Origin: Chloroflexota bacterium
GTDB taxonomy: Bacteria; Chloroflexota; Dehalococcoidia; Lucifugimonadales; UBA3495
Length of the DNA stretch: 64,000 nt
Direction: 5' to 3'
NCBI GenBank assembly: GCA_002721995.1
Contig: PBMF01000014.1
Location: 15,541 to 79,540 of the forward strand
Positions within the stretch are counted from its first letter, which is position 1; each line of letters starts with the position of its first letter. Below the pieces are notes generated by a model. It was not told where the DNA came from. It saw nothing but the letters and a program-made list of their open reading frames with translations, and did not search any database. Both the position numbers and the translations under genes were made by a program. This document shows, one piece after another, positions 1-11,499 of the stretch.

Positions 1-212
1 CCGTGGGTGATGAGGATGGCCCGGACTTTATCAACCCGCTCAACCAGGTAGGAAACATCGGGGATGATCAAGTCCACCCCGAACATGCCTTCCTCTGGAA
101 ATTGGACCCCGCAGTCGACGATCACGATATCGTCTTCATACTCGAAGGCCATCATGTTTTTGCCGATCTCCCCGAGGCCTCCCAGGGGAATGACGCGTAG
201 CTGAGATGTCAC
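1..212 (-). CDS. rnj: Ribonuclease J, N-terminal part (cut by window edge)
   Basis: The minus strand reads from a GTG at 210-212 into a sequence with the RNase J opening [16 protein letters not shown], followed by [10 protein letters not shown] and ending at ILITHG just before the edge. This is the start of the metallo-beta-lactamase fold; the metal-binding HxHxDH motif would lie just outside the window. RNase J is a cytoplasmic 5'-3' exo- and endonuclease for mRNA decay and rRNA processing. An AGGAA stretch about 11 nt upstream of the GTG is the likely ribosome site. The uracil-DNA glycosylase gene ends 40 nt upstream on the same strand, so the two may be co-transcribed. Confidence 0.85.
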   Translation of the reverse strand, partial: MTSQLRVIPLGGLGEIGKNMMAFEYEDDIVIVDCGVQFPEEGMFGVDLIIPDVSYLVERVDKVRAILITH

Positions 213-252
213 CGTGTTACTTGTTCCTATGTGTGGATTTGAAAATCGGCCA

Positions 253-1050
253 CTAGAACATGCTCAGCTGTTCGGGCCGGGGCGCTTCTTCTACGTTGAC
301 GGTGGAAATCTCGGCCGGCGCGGCAGAAACGAATGGGGGTTCCGGGCCATCGACGAAGGACAACCGGGTCTCTTGCTGGGCTGAGACGACGCTATCGTCC
401 AACTCCGGCCCCGGACCTTCGGAGGCATTCTCCAGAATCTCCGCAATCGCTTTGAAGTCTTCTATCATTGTGGGCCTTAGGTTCGCCGCGCGCAACACCG
501 TGGCGGGGTGGAGAACGGGAAAAATCAACCGGCCATCCTTCTCCCGCAGCTTGCCTCCGGCCCTGGTGATGCCCTCTCCGAGGAAATAACGCCCCAGGGC
601 GAAGCGGCCCAAGGTGACGATCAGTTTGGGGTTGACCAACTCTATCTGCCGGTCCAGATATTTGGTGCAGGCCGCCATTTCGGCGGGGGCCGGGTCCCGG
701 TTGCCGGGCGGGCGGCACTTGACCATGTTGGCGGTGAAGACCTCCTCCCGGTTGGTGCCGATGGACGCCAACAGCCCTTCCAGGAGTTGGCCCGCCGGAC
801 CCACGAATCGGCGGCCTTGGCGGTCTTCCTGATAGCCGGGCCCTTCACCGATGAACATGACGTCGGCGTTGGGGTTGCCTTCCCCGGGCACCGCATTGGT
901 GCGGCCGGCATGCAACGGACAGGAGGTGCAACTCCGGACCTGAACGGCGACTTGGTCCAGGTCCAACATGGGCGGGTCATCCGCGAAAGATGCGTCGGGA
1001 TTAGCTCCGGAAGTCCCAGGGATTGGACTGCCCTGATCGAAAGAAGTCAT
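253..1050 (-). CDS. Type-4 uracil-DNA glycosylase
   Basis: A 265-residue protein of the iron-sulfur uracil-DNA glycosylase family, which removes uracil from DNA in base-excision repair. Visible family marks are the cysteine pair [10 protein letters not shown], the active-site region [20 protein letters not shown], the block [14 protein letters not shown] with a third cluster cysteine, and the late catalytic motif VLHPATVL. I start at the ATG at 1048-1050, because GGGAGG lies 9 nt upstream; a TTG three codons earlier is the alternative. The final 60 residues are acidic and low in complexity, which is common in this family. RNase J follows 40 nt downstream. Confidence 0.9.
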   Translation of the reverse strand: MTSFDQGSPIPGTSGANPDASFADDPPMLDLDQVAVQVRSCTSCPLHAGRTNAVPGEGNPNADVMFIGEGPGYQEDRQGRRFVGPAGQLLEGLLASIGTNREEVFTANMVKCRPPGNRDPAPAEMAACTKYLDRQIELVNPKLIVTLGRFALGRYFLGEGITRAGGKLREKDGRLIFPVLHPATVLRAANLRPTMIEDFKAIAEILENASEGPGPELDDSVVSAQQETRLSFVDGPEPPFVSAAPAEISTVNVEEAPRPEQLSMF

Positions 1051-1059
1051 GGTTTCCAA

Positions 1060-1383
1060 CCTCCCGTACCGGCTCGATTATTTTTTGAAGAGTAAGACTG
1101 GGAAACCAAGCCGGGCCGAAGGGCCATTTGGCTGGAGATATCAGGCAGATTCCAGGTTACTTTTTTACCCCGGAATTAACATAAATGCTGAATCACAGGC
1201 GTGGCGCAAGGCATTTTCCCTTGTTATGTCTCGCCAGGCCGGCACCGGACGGCCCACGGGACCTGGAAGGGAAATTCCGAAATGGGTAAAGAGAAAACAG
1301 AAGACGCGGTGACGGATGTAGGTCCGTAAGCTGGCTCCCACCGTCACCCCACTTCAGCCCGCAGCTAGGTATTCCGGCGGGGG
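1060..1383. other. Intergenic stretch between the glycosylase gene and acpP
   Basis: No convincing gene is seen on either strand. The only clear structure is the inverted repeat described separately at 1291-1348. The remainder must hold the promoter of the glycosylase-RNase J pair, but I could not pick out confident -35 and -10 boxes. Confidence 0.5.
1291..1348 (-). terminator. Likely intrinsic terminator after acpP
   Basis: GGTGACGG at 1308-1315 pairs perfectly with CCGTCACC at 1341-1348. Read on the minus strand, the hairpin is followed by a T-rich run (CTTCTGTTTTCTC). It lies 36 nt past the acpP stop codon, where the fabD-nusB-acpP transcript would be expected to end. The 25-nt loop is long, so the call is moderate. 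Confidence 0.5.
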
Positions 1384-1641
1384 TTAGTCCGAGGCGCCGT
1401 GCGCTTTGAGATAGGCTACGGCGTCGTTGATCGTCGCGATATTCCCGGCGTCTTCGTCTGATATCTCCAGCTGGCTATCCGGTGTGGAGAATTCCTCTTC
1501 AAACGCCATTATCAGTTCCACCAGGTCGAGGGAATCGGCGTTAAGGTTATCGACGAACGATGCGGTCTCCGTCACTTCGTCTTCCTCAACACCCAACTTG
1601 TCGACCACGATGGTCTTAACTCTGTCATATACAGTGGTCAA
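1384..1641 (-). CDS. acpP: Acyl carrier protein
   Basis: An 85-residue acidic protein with the ACP signature [12 protein letters not shown] around residues 35-45; the serine of DSL carries the 4'-phosphopantetheine arm that holds growing acyl chains in type II fatty-acid synthesis. Its length and charge are typical. It is last in a minus-strand group with fabD (malonyl transfer onto ACP) and nusB, followed by a hairpin that probably ends the transcript. The nusB stop lies 13 nt upstream, consistent with co-transcription. Confidence 0.95.
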   Translation of the reverse strand: MTTVYDRVKTIVVDKLGVEEDEVTETASFVDNLNADSLDLVELIMAFEEEFSTPDSQLEISDEDAGNIATINDAVAYLKAHGASD

Positions 1642-1654
1642 TGACTCATCTCCC

Positions 1655-2122
1655 TTAAGGCACGGACTCGATGGGAGCGATCTCTCCCGTCTCCAGTCCA
1701 GACATTGCGGAGCCTAACACCCCGTTAACGAACCGTGCTGAACTATCGCTTCCAAAGATTTTAGCCAACTCCACAGCCTCGTTTATGGCGGTCTTACGCG
1801 GAGTCTCGGGGGTATATATCAACTCAAACAGCGCTATGCGGAGGATATTGCGGTCGATGAGCGACAACTGGCTCACCGGCCAAGCCGGCGCATAGCGGGT
1901 GATTACGTTGTCCAGGCCGGAATGACTCTTGGCCACACCGGTGAGAAGCCGCCTGGCGAATTCTACAGAACTCTCCGGCAGTTCCTCTTCTTCGTCCAAC
2001 CATTCGAAGTTTGGACTGGACCAGGTACTGCGGACATCCGCGGCGAATAGTGACTGCAGAGCCGCCGTTCTTGCCAGTCGCCTTTGGTCGGTAAAATTAA
2101 CCCGTTCCATGGGGGTCACCAT
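1655..2122 (-). CDS. nusB: Transcription antitermination factor NusB
   Basis: A 155-residue, mostly helical protein with the NusB features [17 protein letters not shown] near the N terminus, [16 protein letters not shown] in the middle and [28 protein letters not shown] near the end. NusB binds boxA RNA with NusE (S10) in rRNA antitermination. The first ATG (2122) lacks a clear ribosome site; the ATG four codons later (2110) is preceded by GGTGA and could be the true start. The position between fabD and acpP is unusual and suggests a shared transcript with lipid-synthesis genes. Confidence 0.92.
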   Translation of the reverse strand: MVTPMERVNFTDQRRLARTAALQSLFAADVRSTWSSPNFEWLDEEEELPESSVEFARRLLTGVAKSHSGLDNVITRYAPAWPVSQLSLIDRNILRIALFELIYTPETPRKTAINEAVELAKIFGSDSSARFVNGVLGSAMSGLETGEIAPIESVP

Positions 2123-2137
2123 ATGAAAGTCGAGGGG

Positions 2138-3097
2138 CTAGGCTTCTATCTCAGCCAGCTTCCGCATGGCTACGGAGTCTGACACTGCGGTTACCTTGAC
2201 GCCTCGATCGATTCTCTTGATTAGACCTGCCAACACTCCGCCGGAGCCGAACTCCACGAACTCCGTTACACCGGAGTCGACCATATGGCGGACCGAATTC
2301 TTCCACTGTACGCATTGGCAGAGACCGTTCACCAACTCGGAACGAATCTCGTCCCCGGTGGTCAACGGTTTGGACTCACAGTTGCCGATCACCGGCATCT
2401 TGGGGTCCTTGAAAGTCAGGCCTCCGATGGCGTCGGCCAGGCCCGCTTCTGCTTCCACCATGAGCGAGGAGTGGAACGCCCCGCTGACAGGTAGAGGGAT
2501 AGTCTTTTTCGCGCCACGGGCGGACGCCAAGTCCATCGCCCGGGCTACTGCAATTTTATCACCGCTGATCACAATCTGGTCATCGGTGTTGATGTTCGCC
2601 AACTCAACGCCGGTCTCGCCGCATATCTGGGCAAAGGCCAGCTCGTTCAACCCCAATATGGCCGCCATGGACCCGGGGCGGTTCACCGCAGCCTGGTTCA
2701 TCAGTTCACCGCGCTTGCGCACCAACTGGACGGCGTCGGAAAAATCGATGACGCCAGCGGCAACAAGAGAGGTGTACTCACCCAGACTGTGTCCGGCCAC
2801 GGCTTGGGCCTCCGCAGCTTCCGGACCACACATTTCCTGCCAGGTCCGCCAGGCTGCGACGCTCACGCTCATGATTGCCGGTTGGGAGTTTGCCGTGTTC
2901 TGAAGTTCCTGGGCAGGACCTTCAAATATTACACGGGATAACGGGAACCCCAGACTGTCGTCGGCTTCTTGAAAGGTCTCACGCGCGGCCTGGGACGACT
3001 CGAATAATTCGGCCCCCATGCCCACACTCTGCGACCCCTGTCCAGGGAACACATAAGCCCGATTATTTACAACTTCGGTACTCGTAGCTACCTCCAC
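2138..3097 (-). CDS. fabD: Malonyl-CoA:ACP transacylase FabD
   Basis: A 319-residue acyltransferase that loads malonyl groups onto ACP for fatty-acid elongation. It shows the opening AYVFPGQGSQSVGMG, the nucleophile elbow AGHSLGEYTSL near residues 100-110 (catalytic serine in GHSLG), the QxRG-like VRKRGELM, and the histidine in SGAFHSSLM. The start is a GTG at 3095-3097. It lies between rpmF upstream and nusB-acpP downstream on the same strand. FabH and PlsX, often neighbours in this cluster, are absent here. Confidence 0.94.
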   Translation of the reverse strand: MEVATSTEVVNNRAYVFPGQGSQSVGMGAELFESSQAARETFQEADDSLGFPLSRVIFEGPAQELQNTANSQPAIMSVSVAAWRTWQEMCGPEAAEAQAVAGHSLGEYTSLVAAGVIDFSDAVQLVRKRGELMNQAAVNRPGSMAAILGLNELAFAQICGETGVELANINTDDQIVISGDKIAVARAMDLASARGAKKTIPLPVSGAFHSSLMVEAEAGLADAIGGLTFKDPKMPVIGNCESKPLTTGDEIRSELVNGLCQCVQWKNSVRHMVDSGVTEFVEFGSGGVLAGLIKRIDRGVKVTAVSDSVAMRKLAEIEA

Positions 3098-3267
3098 CGA
3101 TTCAGGCCGGATTTCGAAACTCCCCGGATTTTATGGGAGAGCATGAAAAAAGTACAACCTGAAAACCACTCCTGTATTCCCCTTTTTTTGCACTTATCGT
3201 ACATAATGTAATCAATCGCGCCTGGGAGCGATGTCTGTCATCCAAGGAGCCAATGCTCCGGGAATGG

Positions 3268-3450
3268 CTAGACGGTCTCCTCTATTACCTGGCGGCCGCG
3301 ATAGAACCCGCACTGAGGGCACACGGTGTGGGGCAGCTTGGCGCTGCGGCAGCGTGAGCATAGCGCGGGGTGGAGCGGGCTGAGCTTGTATGAAGCCAGC
3401 CGCCGACCCTTCCGGGCCCTGGTCAATTTCTTCCTGGGTACCGCACCCAT
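3268..3450 (-). CDS. rpmF: 50S ribosomal protein L32
   Basis: A 60-residue basic protein beginning MGAVPRKKLTRARKGRR, close to the usual bacterial L32 start, with a four-cysteine zinc site (CSRC and CPQC separated by 10 residues). AAAGGA lies about 11 nt before the ATG. L32 is a structural component of the large ribosomal subunit. The DUF177 gene upstream and fabD downstream give the classical YceD-rpmF-fab order, although about 230 nt separates it from the DUF177 gene. Confidence 0.93.
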   Translation of the reverse strand: MGAVPRKKLTRARKGRRLASYKLSPLHPALCSRCRSAKLPHTVCPQCGFYRGRQVIEETV

Positions 3451-3681
3451 AATCGGTCACGTCCTTTTGGTCTGGCCTTGCGTCAGGTGCACATTTCGGC
3501 CGCCGCCGGTCATTCTACCAGGCAAAGGCGTAGAGGTACACTTTTCAAGCGAATGGGAGACTGGAGTGGGAAAGTCCCGGTCTCTGTTCATGTCCGGGTT
3601 ATGTGCCGGAAAGGGGCCTCTAGATTGAACCCCTGGATTATCACTCGATGCTAAAGAAGTATTACGAAGGAGAAGGCCGGT
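3451..3681. other. Spacer between the DUF177 gene and rpmF
   Basis: A 231-nt gap inside a normally tight pair. No gene is seen. A short inverted repeat (GAGAC at 3557-3561 with GTCTC at 3580-3584, enclosing GGG and CCC) may be a hairpin in the leader of rpmF, but it has no T-run. Confidence 0.35.
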
Positions 3682-4206
3682 CTATTCCAGGCTCTCGGTT
3701 AAAAGCTCCGCCAACGACTCCCACCGCGGGTCTATGGAGGAAGCTTCACATTTACATTTTTCCTCGTTTAGGTTCGCTCCGCACTCAGTACACAGGCCAA
3801 GACATTTGTCTCGGCACAACGGCTTTATGGGCACCTCGGTGATGGCGTACTGACGGACGAACTCGCTCATGTCCAGGCCGTGTTGGGCATCCAGATGGGC
3901 CACACCGTCCGCCTCTTCCGGAGGATCGACTTTGCGGCCAGTCTCCGGATCAACCGTGGCGAAGCATTCTTCTTCCATTGTTAATTCGGACCCGTATTCG
4001 AACTGGCTGATGCACCGGCTGCAGGACAATTTCACCCGCAAGTCCAGTTTGGCCCGCACCAACACACCGTGGTGTGTCCGAATGACCTTGACCCATCCCT
4101 GGGCCCGGTCCGAGCCATCTTCAGGGCCGGTGAAACTTTCGTCTACTTCGTAGTCTCTGGTCGACCCGGTAGGCTCCTTCAACAACTGAGCCAAGTTGTA
4201 ATGCAT
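3682..4206 (-). CDS. DUF177/YceD family protein
   Basis: A 174-residue protein of the YceD (DUF177) family, which in most bacteria sits just before rpmF and is linked to 23S rRNA metabolism. It shows the family pattern CSRCISQFEY in the middle and, near the end, CRDKCLGLCTECGANLNEEKC, which looks like a metal-binding cysteine cluster. The first ATG at 4204-4206 is preceded by a plausible promoter at 4242-4272. It is the first gene of the minus-strand set leading to rpmF, fabD, nusB and acpP. Confidence 0.85.
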   Translation of the reverse strand: MHYNLAQLLKEPTGSTRDYEVDESFTGPEDGSDRAQGWVKVIRTHHGVLVRAKLDLRVKLSCSRCISQFEYGSELTMEEECFATVDPETGRKVDPPEEADGVAHLDAQHGLDMSEFVRQYAITEVPIKPLCRDKCLGLCTECGANLNEEKCKCEASSIDPRWESLAELLTESLE

Positions 4207-4241
4207 CGAGCCTATCCAAACCCTTCAAATGACCGATGACA

Positions 4242-4272
4242 ATTATAGATTCTGCCCACGTTTGCCTGTCAA
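4242..4272 (-). promoter_or_regulatory. Sigma-70-like promoter for the DUF177-rpmF-fabD set
   Basis: On the minus strand a perfect TTGACA (4267-4272) and a perfect TATAAT (4242-4247) are separated by 19 nt, slightly longer than the ideal 17. They lie 36 nt or more upstream of the DUF177 start. Confidence 0.65.
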
Positions 4273-4359
4273 GGAAAACCGGTTTCCCAGGCGTGGCCAT
4301 GCCTGTTATGTCGCACATGAGCATCACTGACAGTTATGTCAGTTTATGCCGGCCAGTAA

Positions 4360-4776
4360 CTAGGGTTTAGACCGGGCACTCATACTCTCTTGAATGTAGT
4401 CAACGATGGAGCCGGTGGGCGCGCCGGGACCGAAGACCTCGGCGATCCCCAGGTCCTTCAAGGGCTGACGGTCAACCTCGGGGATGATTCCGCCCACCAC
4501 CACGATAACGTCGTCCATGCCCTGTTCCTGGATGAGGGTCATGATCTCGGGCAGTATCTCCAGGTGGGCGCCCGAGAGGATGCTCATCCCAATCACGTCC
4601 ACGTCTTCCTGACTGGCCGCCTGCACGATCATCTGGGGGCTCTGACGTATCCCCGTATAGATAACCTCCATACCCGAGTCCCTGAGGGCTCGGGCGATGA
4701 CCTTGGCCCCGCGATCGTGTCCGTCCAGTCCCGGCTTTGCCACCAACACTCTGGTGGGCCTGTTGTTGTCCTGCAT
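4360..4776 (-). CDS. Methylmalonyl-CoA mutase, B12-binding (small) subunit
   Basis: A 138-residue stand-alone cobalamin-binding domain. The N terminus has [18 protein letters not shown], the DxHxxG B12-binding motif whose histidine ligates cobalt, followed by the SxL-type MSILSGAH and the GG loop VVGGIIP. With the catalytic subunit at 6550-8262 it would form the enzyme that turns methylmalonyl-CoA into succinyl-CoA. The epimerase gene ends 2 nt upstream, so the genes are translationally close. The two-gene arrangement is common in archaea and several Chloroflexota. Confidence 0.92.
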   Translation of the reverse strand: MQDNNRPTRVLVAKPGLDGHDRGAKVIARALRDSGMEVIYTGIRQSPQMIVQAASQEDVDVIGMSILSGAHLEILPEIMTLIQEQGMDDVIVVVGGIIPEVDRQPLKDLGIAEVFGPGAPTGSIVDYIQESMSARSKP

Positions 4777-4778
4777 GA

Positions 4779-5195
4779 TTAGGGATTACTCTCCACCAAC
4801 TCGGTCAATATTCCGAACACGGACCTGGGATGCACAAAGGCGATGGTCCCCGATAGGCCCTCCTTGGGCTCCTGGTCGATCAGCTCCAGGTCCAGGGTCT
4901 TCAGCGTCTGCAACTTACCCGCGATATCGGTGACGTTCAAGGCCAGGTGGTGCAGGCCCTCGCCCCGGCGTTCGATGAACCGGCCCACTCCGGTCTCCGG
5001 GCCGGTGGGCTCCAACAGCTCCAGGCGAGTCTGGCCCACCTCTATCAGGGTGGCGCGGACGCCCTGGTCCTCCATCAACTCGATCTCAGCATCGGGCACA
5101 TCAAAGACCTTCTTAAAGAAGGCCAGCGACGCCTCTATGTCCTTTACGGCCACGCCCACGTGGTCGATGTAATTAACCGTGCAGACCTCAGTCAC
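4779..5195 (-). CDS. mce: Methylmalonyl-CoA epimerase
   Basis: A 138-residue glyoxalase-fold (VOC) protein opening [17 protein letters not shown] and carrying the epimerase metal ligands in [15 protein letters not shown] and the late glutamate of ILTELVE. It interconverts the 2S and 2R forms of methylmalonyl-CoA, the step before the mutase. The start is a GTG with GAGGAG 10 nt upstream. It lies directly before the B12 subunit gene and after an acyl-CoA dehydrogenase, matching a propionyl-CoA/branched-chain degradation unit. Confidence 0.92.
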   Translation of the reverse strand: MTEVCTVNYIDHVGVAVKDIEASLAFFKKVFDVPDAEIELMEDQGVRATLIEVGQTRLELLEPTGPETGVGRFIERRGEGLHHLALNVTDIAGKLQTLKTLDLELIDQEPKEGLSGTIAFVHPRSVFGILTELVESNP

Positions 5196-5228
5196 TTTGC
5201 GTTGTCTCCTCTCTAATCGTCAGACACT

Positions 5229-5256
5229 GTCCCCTCCCCCGCTGGCGGGGGAGGGG
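5229..5256. repeat. GC-rich palindromic repeat
   Basis: A C-rich arm (cccctcccccgc) is followed by a GGC-type loop and its complement, then a run of G. It has no T-run, so it is not a standard terminator. It belongs with the C-run/G-run palindromes seen at 34285, 44079 and elsewhere in this window. Confidence 0.55.
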
Positions 5257-5311
5257 TAGGGGGGGGGGAACTTTCCGCCACCAACATGCTTACTGAAACC
5301 CAGACCAGCCC

Positions 5312-6469
<1,158 letters not shown>

Positions 6470-6549
6470 GACATTTCTCCACTTATACCTTGTTATGTTT
6501 ACTTATGAGGCTAAATCGCCGGGTAATATGACCTGGCACTGGTCTCAGA

Positions 6550-8262
<1,713 letters not shown>

Positions 8263-8422
8263 AACCCAGTCTCCGGGTCGGCGCGGCCCAACAATTGTAC
8301 CCATATATAAGGGGCCACTCAAGGTTGGTTGGGGTGACGGCGGGGCGGACGCCGCACGGTTTAGAATCCGATTCCCTGCATATTACTACCGTGGGAAGCT
8401 GCAGATACCTCTAGGTGGTCCT

Positions 8423-9862
8423 ATGGGAATTGCCGAGCTAATCATCGCGATATTAGATCTGGTCGGAAAAGTTGTTCCACTGGTCAGTAAGTGGCTGGGC
8501 AGAAAGACCAACGGTTACAGCGTCTGGAAGTCGGAGCTTACCTATTGGGCAGCACGGCCCCGGTCGATCGGCCGGCGGTTTGTTGGCCGTGATGCCGAGC
8601 TGAAAGCCACCACCGATGCATTCAGACACGGCAACCACGTTGCGCTAACCGGTGGCCCGGGAACGGGGAAATCTCAACTTGCTGCCGAATTCGTGCAGAA
8701 GTCCAAGCGCAAAGGCTTTTGGGTTTCTGGCGGCGAAACGCCGATTCAAACCATAATTGCTCTTGCACCACATTTGGGTATTGAACGGGAAGGTCGCAAC
8801 GATGCTGAGCTTTTGTTTCAAGTCCGGCGGCGCCTCCAAGCACTGCCCAACAAAACCCTTTGGGTAATCGACAACCTCGCCGACCTGGACCAGTTGAACG
8901 GCCTTCTAAACGAAATTGGAAAAGTCACGCTGTTGGTGACCAGCCAAGACAGCAGGGAAGGGGTGCTGCCTGCCGGAATCGTCTTTCAACCGATTGGGGT
9001 CTTGGACCCCGAAGCAACCGTCAGGATCCTTTGCCGAAATGACCGCCATGATTCCAGGCAGCCTGTGTTCAGAGATTTGGTGAATGAAGTGGGCTGCCTC
9101 CCCCGCGCCGTGGAAGCCCTAGCGGTGCAATTGTCTTCCCCGAATGAAAACCCTGCAAGGCTTTTGGAAGAGCTGCGAGAGTCTCCCAACCCATTGCAAT
9201 TTGACCGGTTCCAAATGCAGACTGCCGGATTACAAATCCCACAGACCGAATCCTTGTTCAATGCGCTGCGACGTCCGGTAGATGCTCTGGAGCCAGATAC
9301 TAGAGCGGCGTTGGCGCATCTGGGATACACGGCCGACCTACCAATCCCGATGCCTTTGGCATTGGCACTGACCGGGCTGGATGGCGGGGCTATAGTCAAT
9401 TTCTTCGACAAATGCGCCCGCAGGTCAGTTCTATCAATAAGCGGGAATGAAATCACGCTCCACTCTCTAACTAAAGCATTAATCGCTGCCATAAGCCCGG
9501 CTAGGACATTGCGGATTACCCTTGAGCGCGCCACGCGACGGTTAGCAGAAATTGACGAATCTGGATATCCGCCCCCACCGGATGAGTTCCCACATTACGA
9601 GCAATTGTCACGGTGGGCATACACCCACATTGACCAAGAAGACTTGGCCTTGATTTCGTTCAGCAACAACTTAGCTATCAATTATTCCAAGATTGGCCAC
9701 TATGATGACTCCGCGCGTATATACGCGGCGAATCTGGAGGTTGAAGAGAGAGTTTTTGGACCGGAGCATCCCAATACCCTTAACAGCTTAAATAATCTCG
9801 CTTCGAACCTCAGTCAAGCCGGACGATTTCTTGAAGCTGCCAACTCCACAGACAAACCCTAG
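8423..9862 (+). CDS. STAND NTPase with NB-ARC and TPR repeats, 5' part (frameshifted)
   Basis: The ATG follows AGGTGGTCCT. The protein has a helical N terminus, then a P-loop GGPGTGKS at residues 77-84, a Walker B WVIDN at 147-151, TSQDSR near 173 and the NB-ARC GxP-like GCLPRAVEAL near 224. From about residue 410 come kinesin-light-chain type TPR repeats with the motif FGPEHPNTLNSLNNLA. The frame ends prematurely at 9862 (EAANSTDKP). The next frame continues the same repeat exactly (LHRQTLEVQEKVLGPDHP), so one base is missing near 9842-9848. Such proteins are signalling ATPases and some act in phage defence. The gene is more AT-rich than its neighbours and stands alone on the plus strand, which suggests transfer. 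Confidence 0.75.
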   Translation: MGIAELIIAILDLVGKVVPLVSKWLGRKTNGYSVWKSELTYWAARPRSIGRRFVGRDAELKATTDAFRHGNHVALTGGPGTGKSQLAAEFVQKSKRKGFWVSGGETPIQTIIALAPHLGIEREGRNDAELLFQVRRRLQALPNKTLWVIDNLADLDQLNGLLNEIGKVTLLVTSQDSREGVLPAGIVFQPIGVLDPEATVRILCRNDRHDSRQPVFRDLVNEVGCLPRAVEALAVQLSSPNENPARLLEELRESPNPLQFDRFQMQTAGLQIPQTESLFNALRRPVDALEPDTRAALAHLGYTADLPIPMPLALALTGLDGGAIVNFFDKCARRSVLSISGNEITLHSLTKALIAAISPARTLRITLERATRRLAEIDESGYPPPPDEFPHYEQLSRWAYTHIDQEDLALISFSNNLAINYSKIGHYDDSARIYAANLEVEERVFGPEHPNTLNSLNNLASNLSQAGRFLEAANSTDKP

Positions 9863-9879
9863 AGGTCCAAGAAAAGGTT

Positions 9880-10611
9880 TTGGGTCCCGACCATCCCAGT
9901 ACGATCTTGAGCCGGAGTAACCTTGGTGCCGACTATGCGAATTCAGGCCAATTCAATGAGGCCATTCTAATTCTTGAGCTCACTCTGGAATCCAGGAACC
10001 GGGTGTTGGGGCCAGATCACCCTGATACCCTAAGAAACTGTAGCTACCTCGCTGCCACTTACAGTCAATGCGCCCGATACAATGACGCCGTCCCACTGCT
10101 CAAGAAGACAATTGAACGCCAAAATCAAATTTTGGGGCCTGACCATCCCGACAGCCTCGTCAGCCGTAACAACCTCGCCGCCACTTATGGTCAAGCTGGA
10201 TATTATGAAGAAGCTTTACTAATCATGCGTGAGACGGTGGAAGCTAGAGAGCGTATATTAGGATCCGAGCATCCCGACACATTGACCAGCCTGAACAATC
10301 TGGCGAACGCATTTACCAGTGCCGGAAGATTCGATGACGCCTTCAAATTGAACCAACGCGTTTTGGAGGCTCGAGAGCGATTGTTTGGGACAGAACACCC
10401 AGACACCCTCGGAAGCCGCAACAACCTGGCCAACGCCTACCATAGCGCCGGACGCTTCGATGAAGCCGCCGACATGCACGCCCTTAACCTGGAGGTCAGC
10501 GAGCGGGTCTTGGGGGCCGAACACCCCGACACCCTCGCAAGCCGCAACAACCTGGCATATGTGTACCGGGCTCTTGGTCGAGATGCCGATGCGGACGCCC
10601 TTTTCGATTAA
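9880..10611 (+). CDS. TPR-repeat part of the frameshifted STAND protein
   Basis: This is the continuation of the gene beginning at 8423, in another frame. It consists of 42-residue TPR units, each ending in a version of LGPDHPDTLxSxNNLA; with those before the shift there are about seven full units and a partial last one. The DNA shows this as a repeat of about 126 nt. The real reading frame probably enters near 9845, before the first possible start codon at 9880, so this is unlikely to be an independent gene. The repeats would sense a ligand or partner and drive NB-ARC oligomerisation; this role is inferred from the class. Confidence 0.65.
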   Translation: MGPDHPSTILSRSNLGADYANSGQFNEAILILELTLESRNRVLGPDHPDTLRNCSYLAATYSQCARYNDAVPLLKKTIERQNQILGPDHPDSLVSRNNLAATYGQAGYYEEALLIMRETVEARERILGSEHPDTLTSLNNLANAFTSAGRFDDAFKLNQRVLEARERLFGTEHPDTLGSRNNLANAYHSAGRFDEAADMHALNLEVSERVLGAEHPDTLASRNNLAYVYRALGRDADADALFD

Positions 10612-10665
10612 GCTCGACAAGATAGACCGACCGCTCGTTATACCGTCAAAGGAGCGCCCTCCACC

Positions 10666-11499
10666 ATGCAACCCCAAGACCTGAACATGACCACCACCGT
10701 CACTGGGCATCAGCTTTTTCTTTTTGTGACCCTGGCGGACGCCGAAGACGAGACGGAACTGGCACGGGCCATCGACGGGCTAGGCGGGGACATGGAGAAC
10801 GCCCACGACGTTGACGGCGCGCCGTCGGAAGACGCCTTCAGCCGGGGACGGTTCCAGTTGCTGCGGGCGGAGGCGGGGCTGACCAACGACCAGCAGATCA
10901 TTCACCCGGCAGTGTCCGAGGCCCACGGGATGGTGCGATTGGAGTGCGCGACCCTGGCCCCCATCAAAGAGTACGAGGACGGGCTGCGTACTCTAATAGA
11001 AGAACGGGGCGGTTCGGTGGAGACCCTGGCCGGGGTGATGCGGCCCCGCAGTTACACCAGCCACGCCATGACCCAGTTCGCCTACGCCCACGCCATGCCG
11101 CCCAACAACGGCGAGACCCACCCCCTGGCGGCGGTGACGCCCATGAACAAGACCGACGCCTGGTGGCAGATGGACTTTCTCCACCGGGAGAGTTTCTTCC
11201 TGCCCCGCTACGACGAGAACGAGAACATCGTGGTCAAGGGCCACGCCCTGGCCAGCGCCGCCGGGGTGCCCAGCATCAACCGCCGGCTGGTCCACGCCCC
11301 CGAGGGCTACGGCCTGCAGGGCAATTACGACTTTGTGGGGTACTTCGAGTTCGCCGAGGCCGACGCGCCAGTCTTCCGGGAAGTCATGGCCGGTCTGCGG
11401 GACACCCAGCAGAACCCTGAGTGGAAGTACGTGCTGGAAGGCCCGGAGTGGTGGGGCCGCCGCGTGAGAAACGCCGCCCAGATGCTGGGTCAAGTCTAA
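10666..11499 (+). CDS. Chlorite dismutase/HemQ-superfamily-like protein
   Basis: A 277-residue protein with an AAAGGAG site 12 nt before the ATG. The second half follows the superfamily layout: TPMNKTDAWWQMDF resembles the YPMSK-x-WY segment, KGHALASAAGV offers a candidate proximal haem histidine, NYDFVGYFEF matches the FExDD strand, and GLRDTQQNPEWKYV with PEWWGRRV matches the LRxTE...Y...P.F.GR ending. The N-terminal half is less recognisable. If it binds haem it could be a coproheme decarboxylase or peroxidase-like enzyme. It ends in a 4-nt convergent overlap with the DUF3179 gene. Confidence 0.5.
   Translation: MQPQDLNMTTTVTGHQLFLFVTLADAEDETELARAIDGLGGDMENAHDVDGAPSEDAFSRGRFQLLRAEAGLTNDQQIIHPAVSEAHGMVRLECATLAPIKEYEDGLRTLIEERGGSVETLAGVMRPRSYTSHAMTQFAYAHAMPPNNGETHPLAAVTPMNKTDAWWQMDFLHRESFFLPRYDENENIVVKGHALASAAGVPSINRRLVHAPEGYGLQGNYDFVGYFEFAEADAPVFREVMAGLRDTQQNPEWKYVLEGPEWWGRRVRNAAQMLGQV

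Noticed and set aside
3-200. Plus-strand open frame at the left edge
   Set aside because: It is antisense to the clear RNase J start on the other strand.
5229-5256. GC-rich hairpin as an intrinsic terminator of the acyl-CoA dehydrogenase gene
   Set aside because: There is no T-run on either strand side, and the sequence belongs to the dispersed repeat group.
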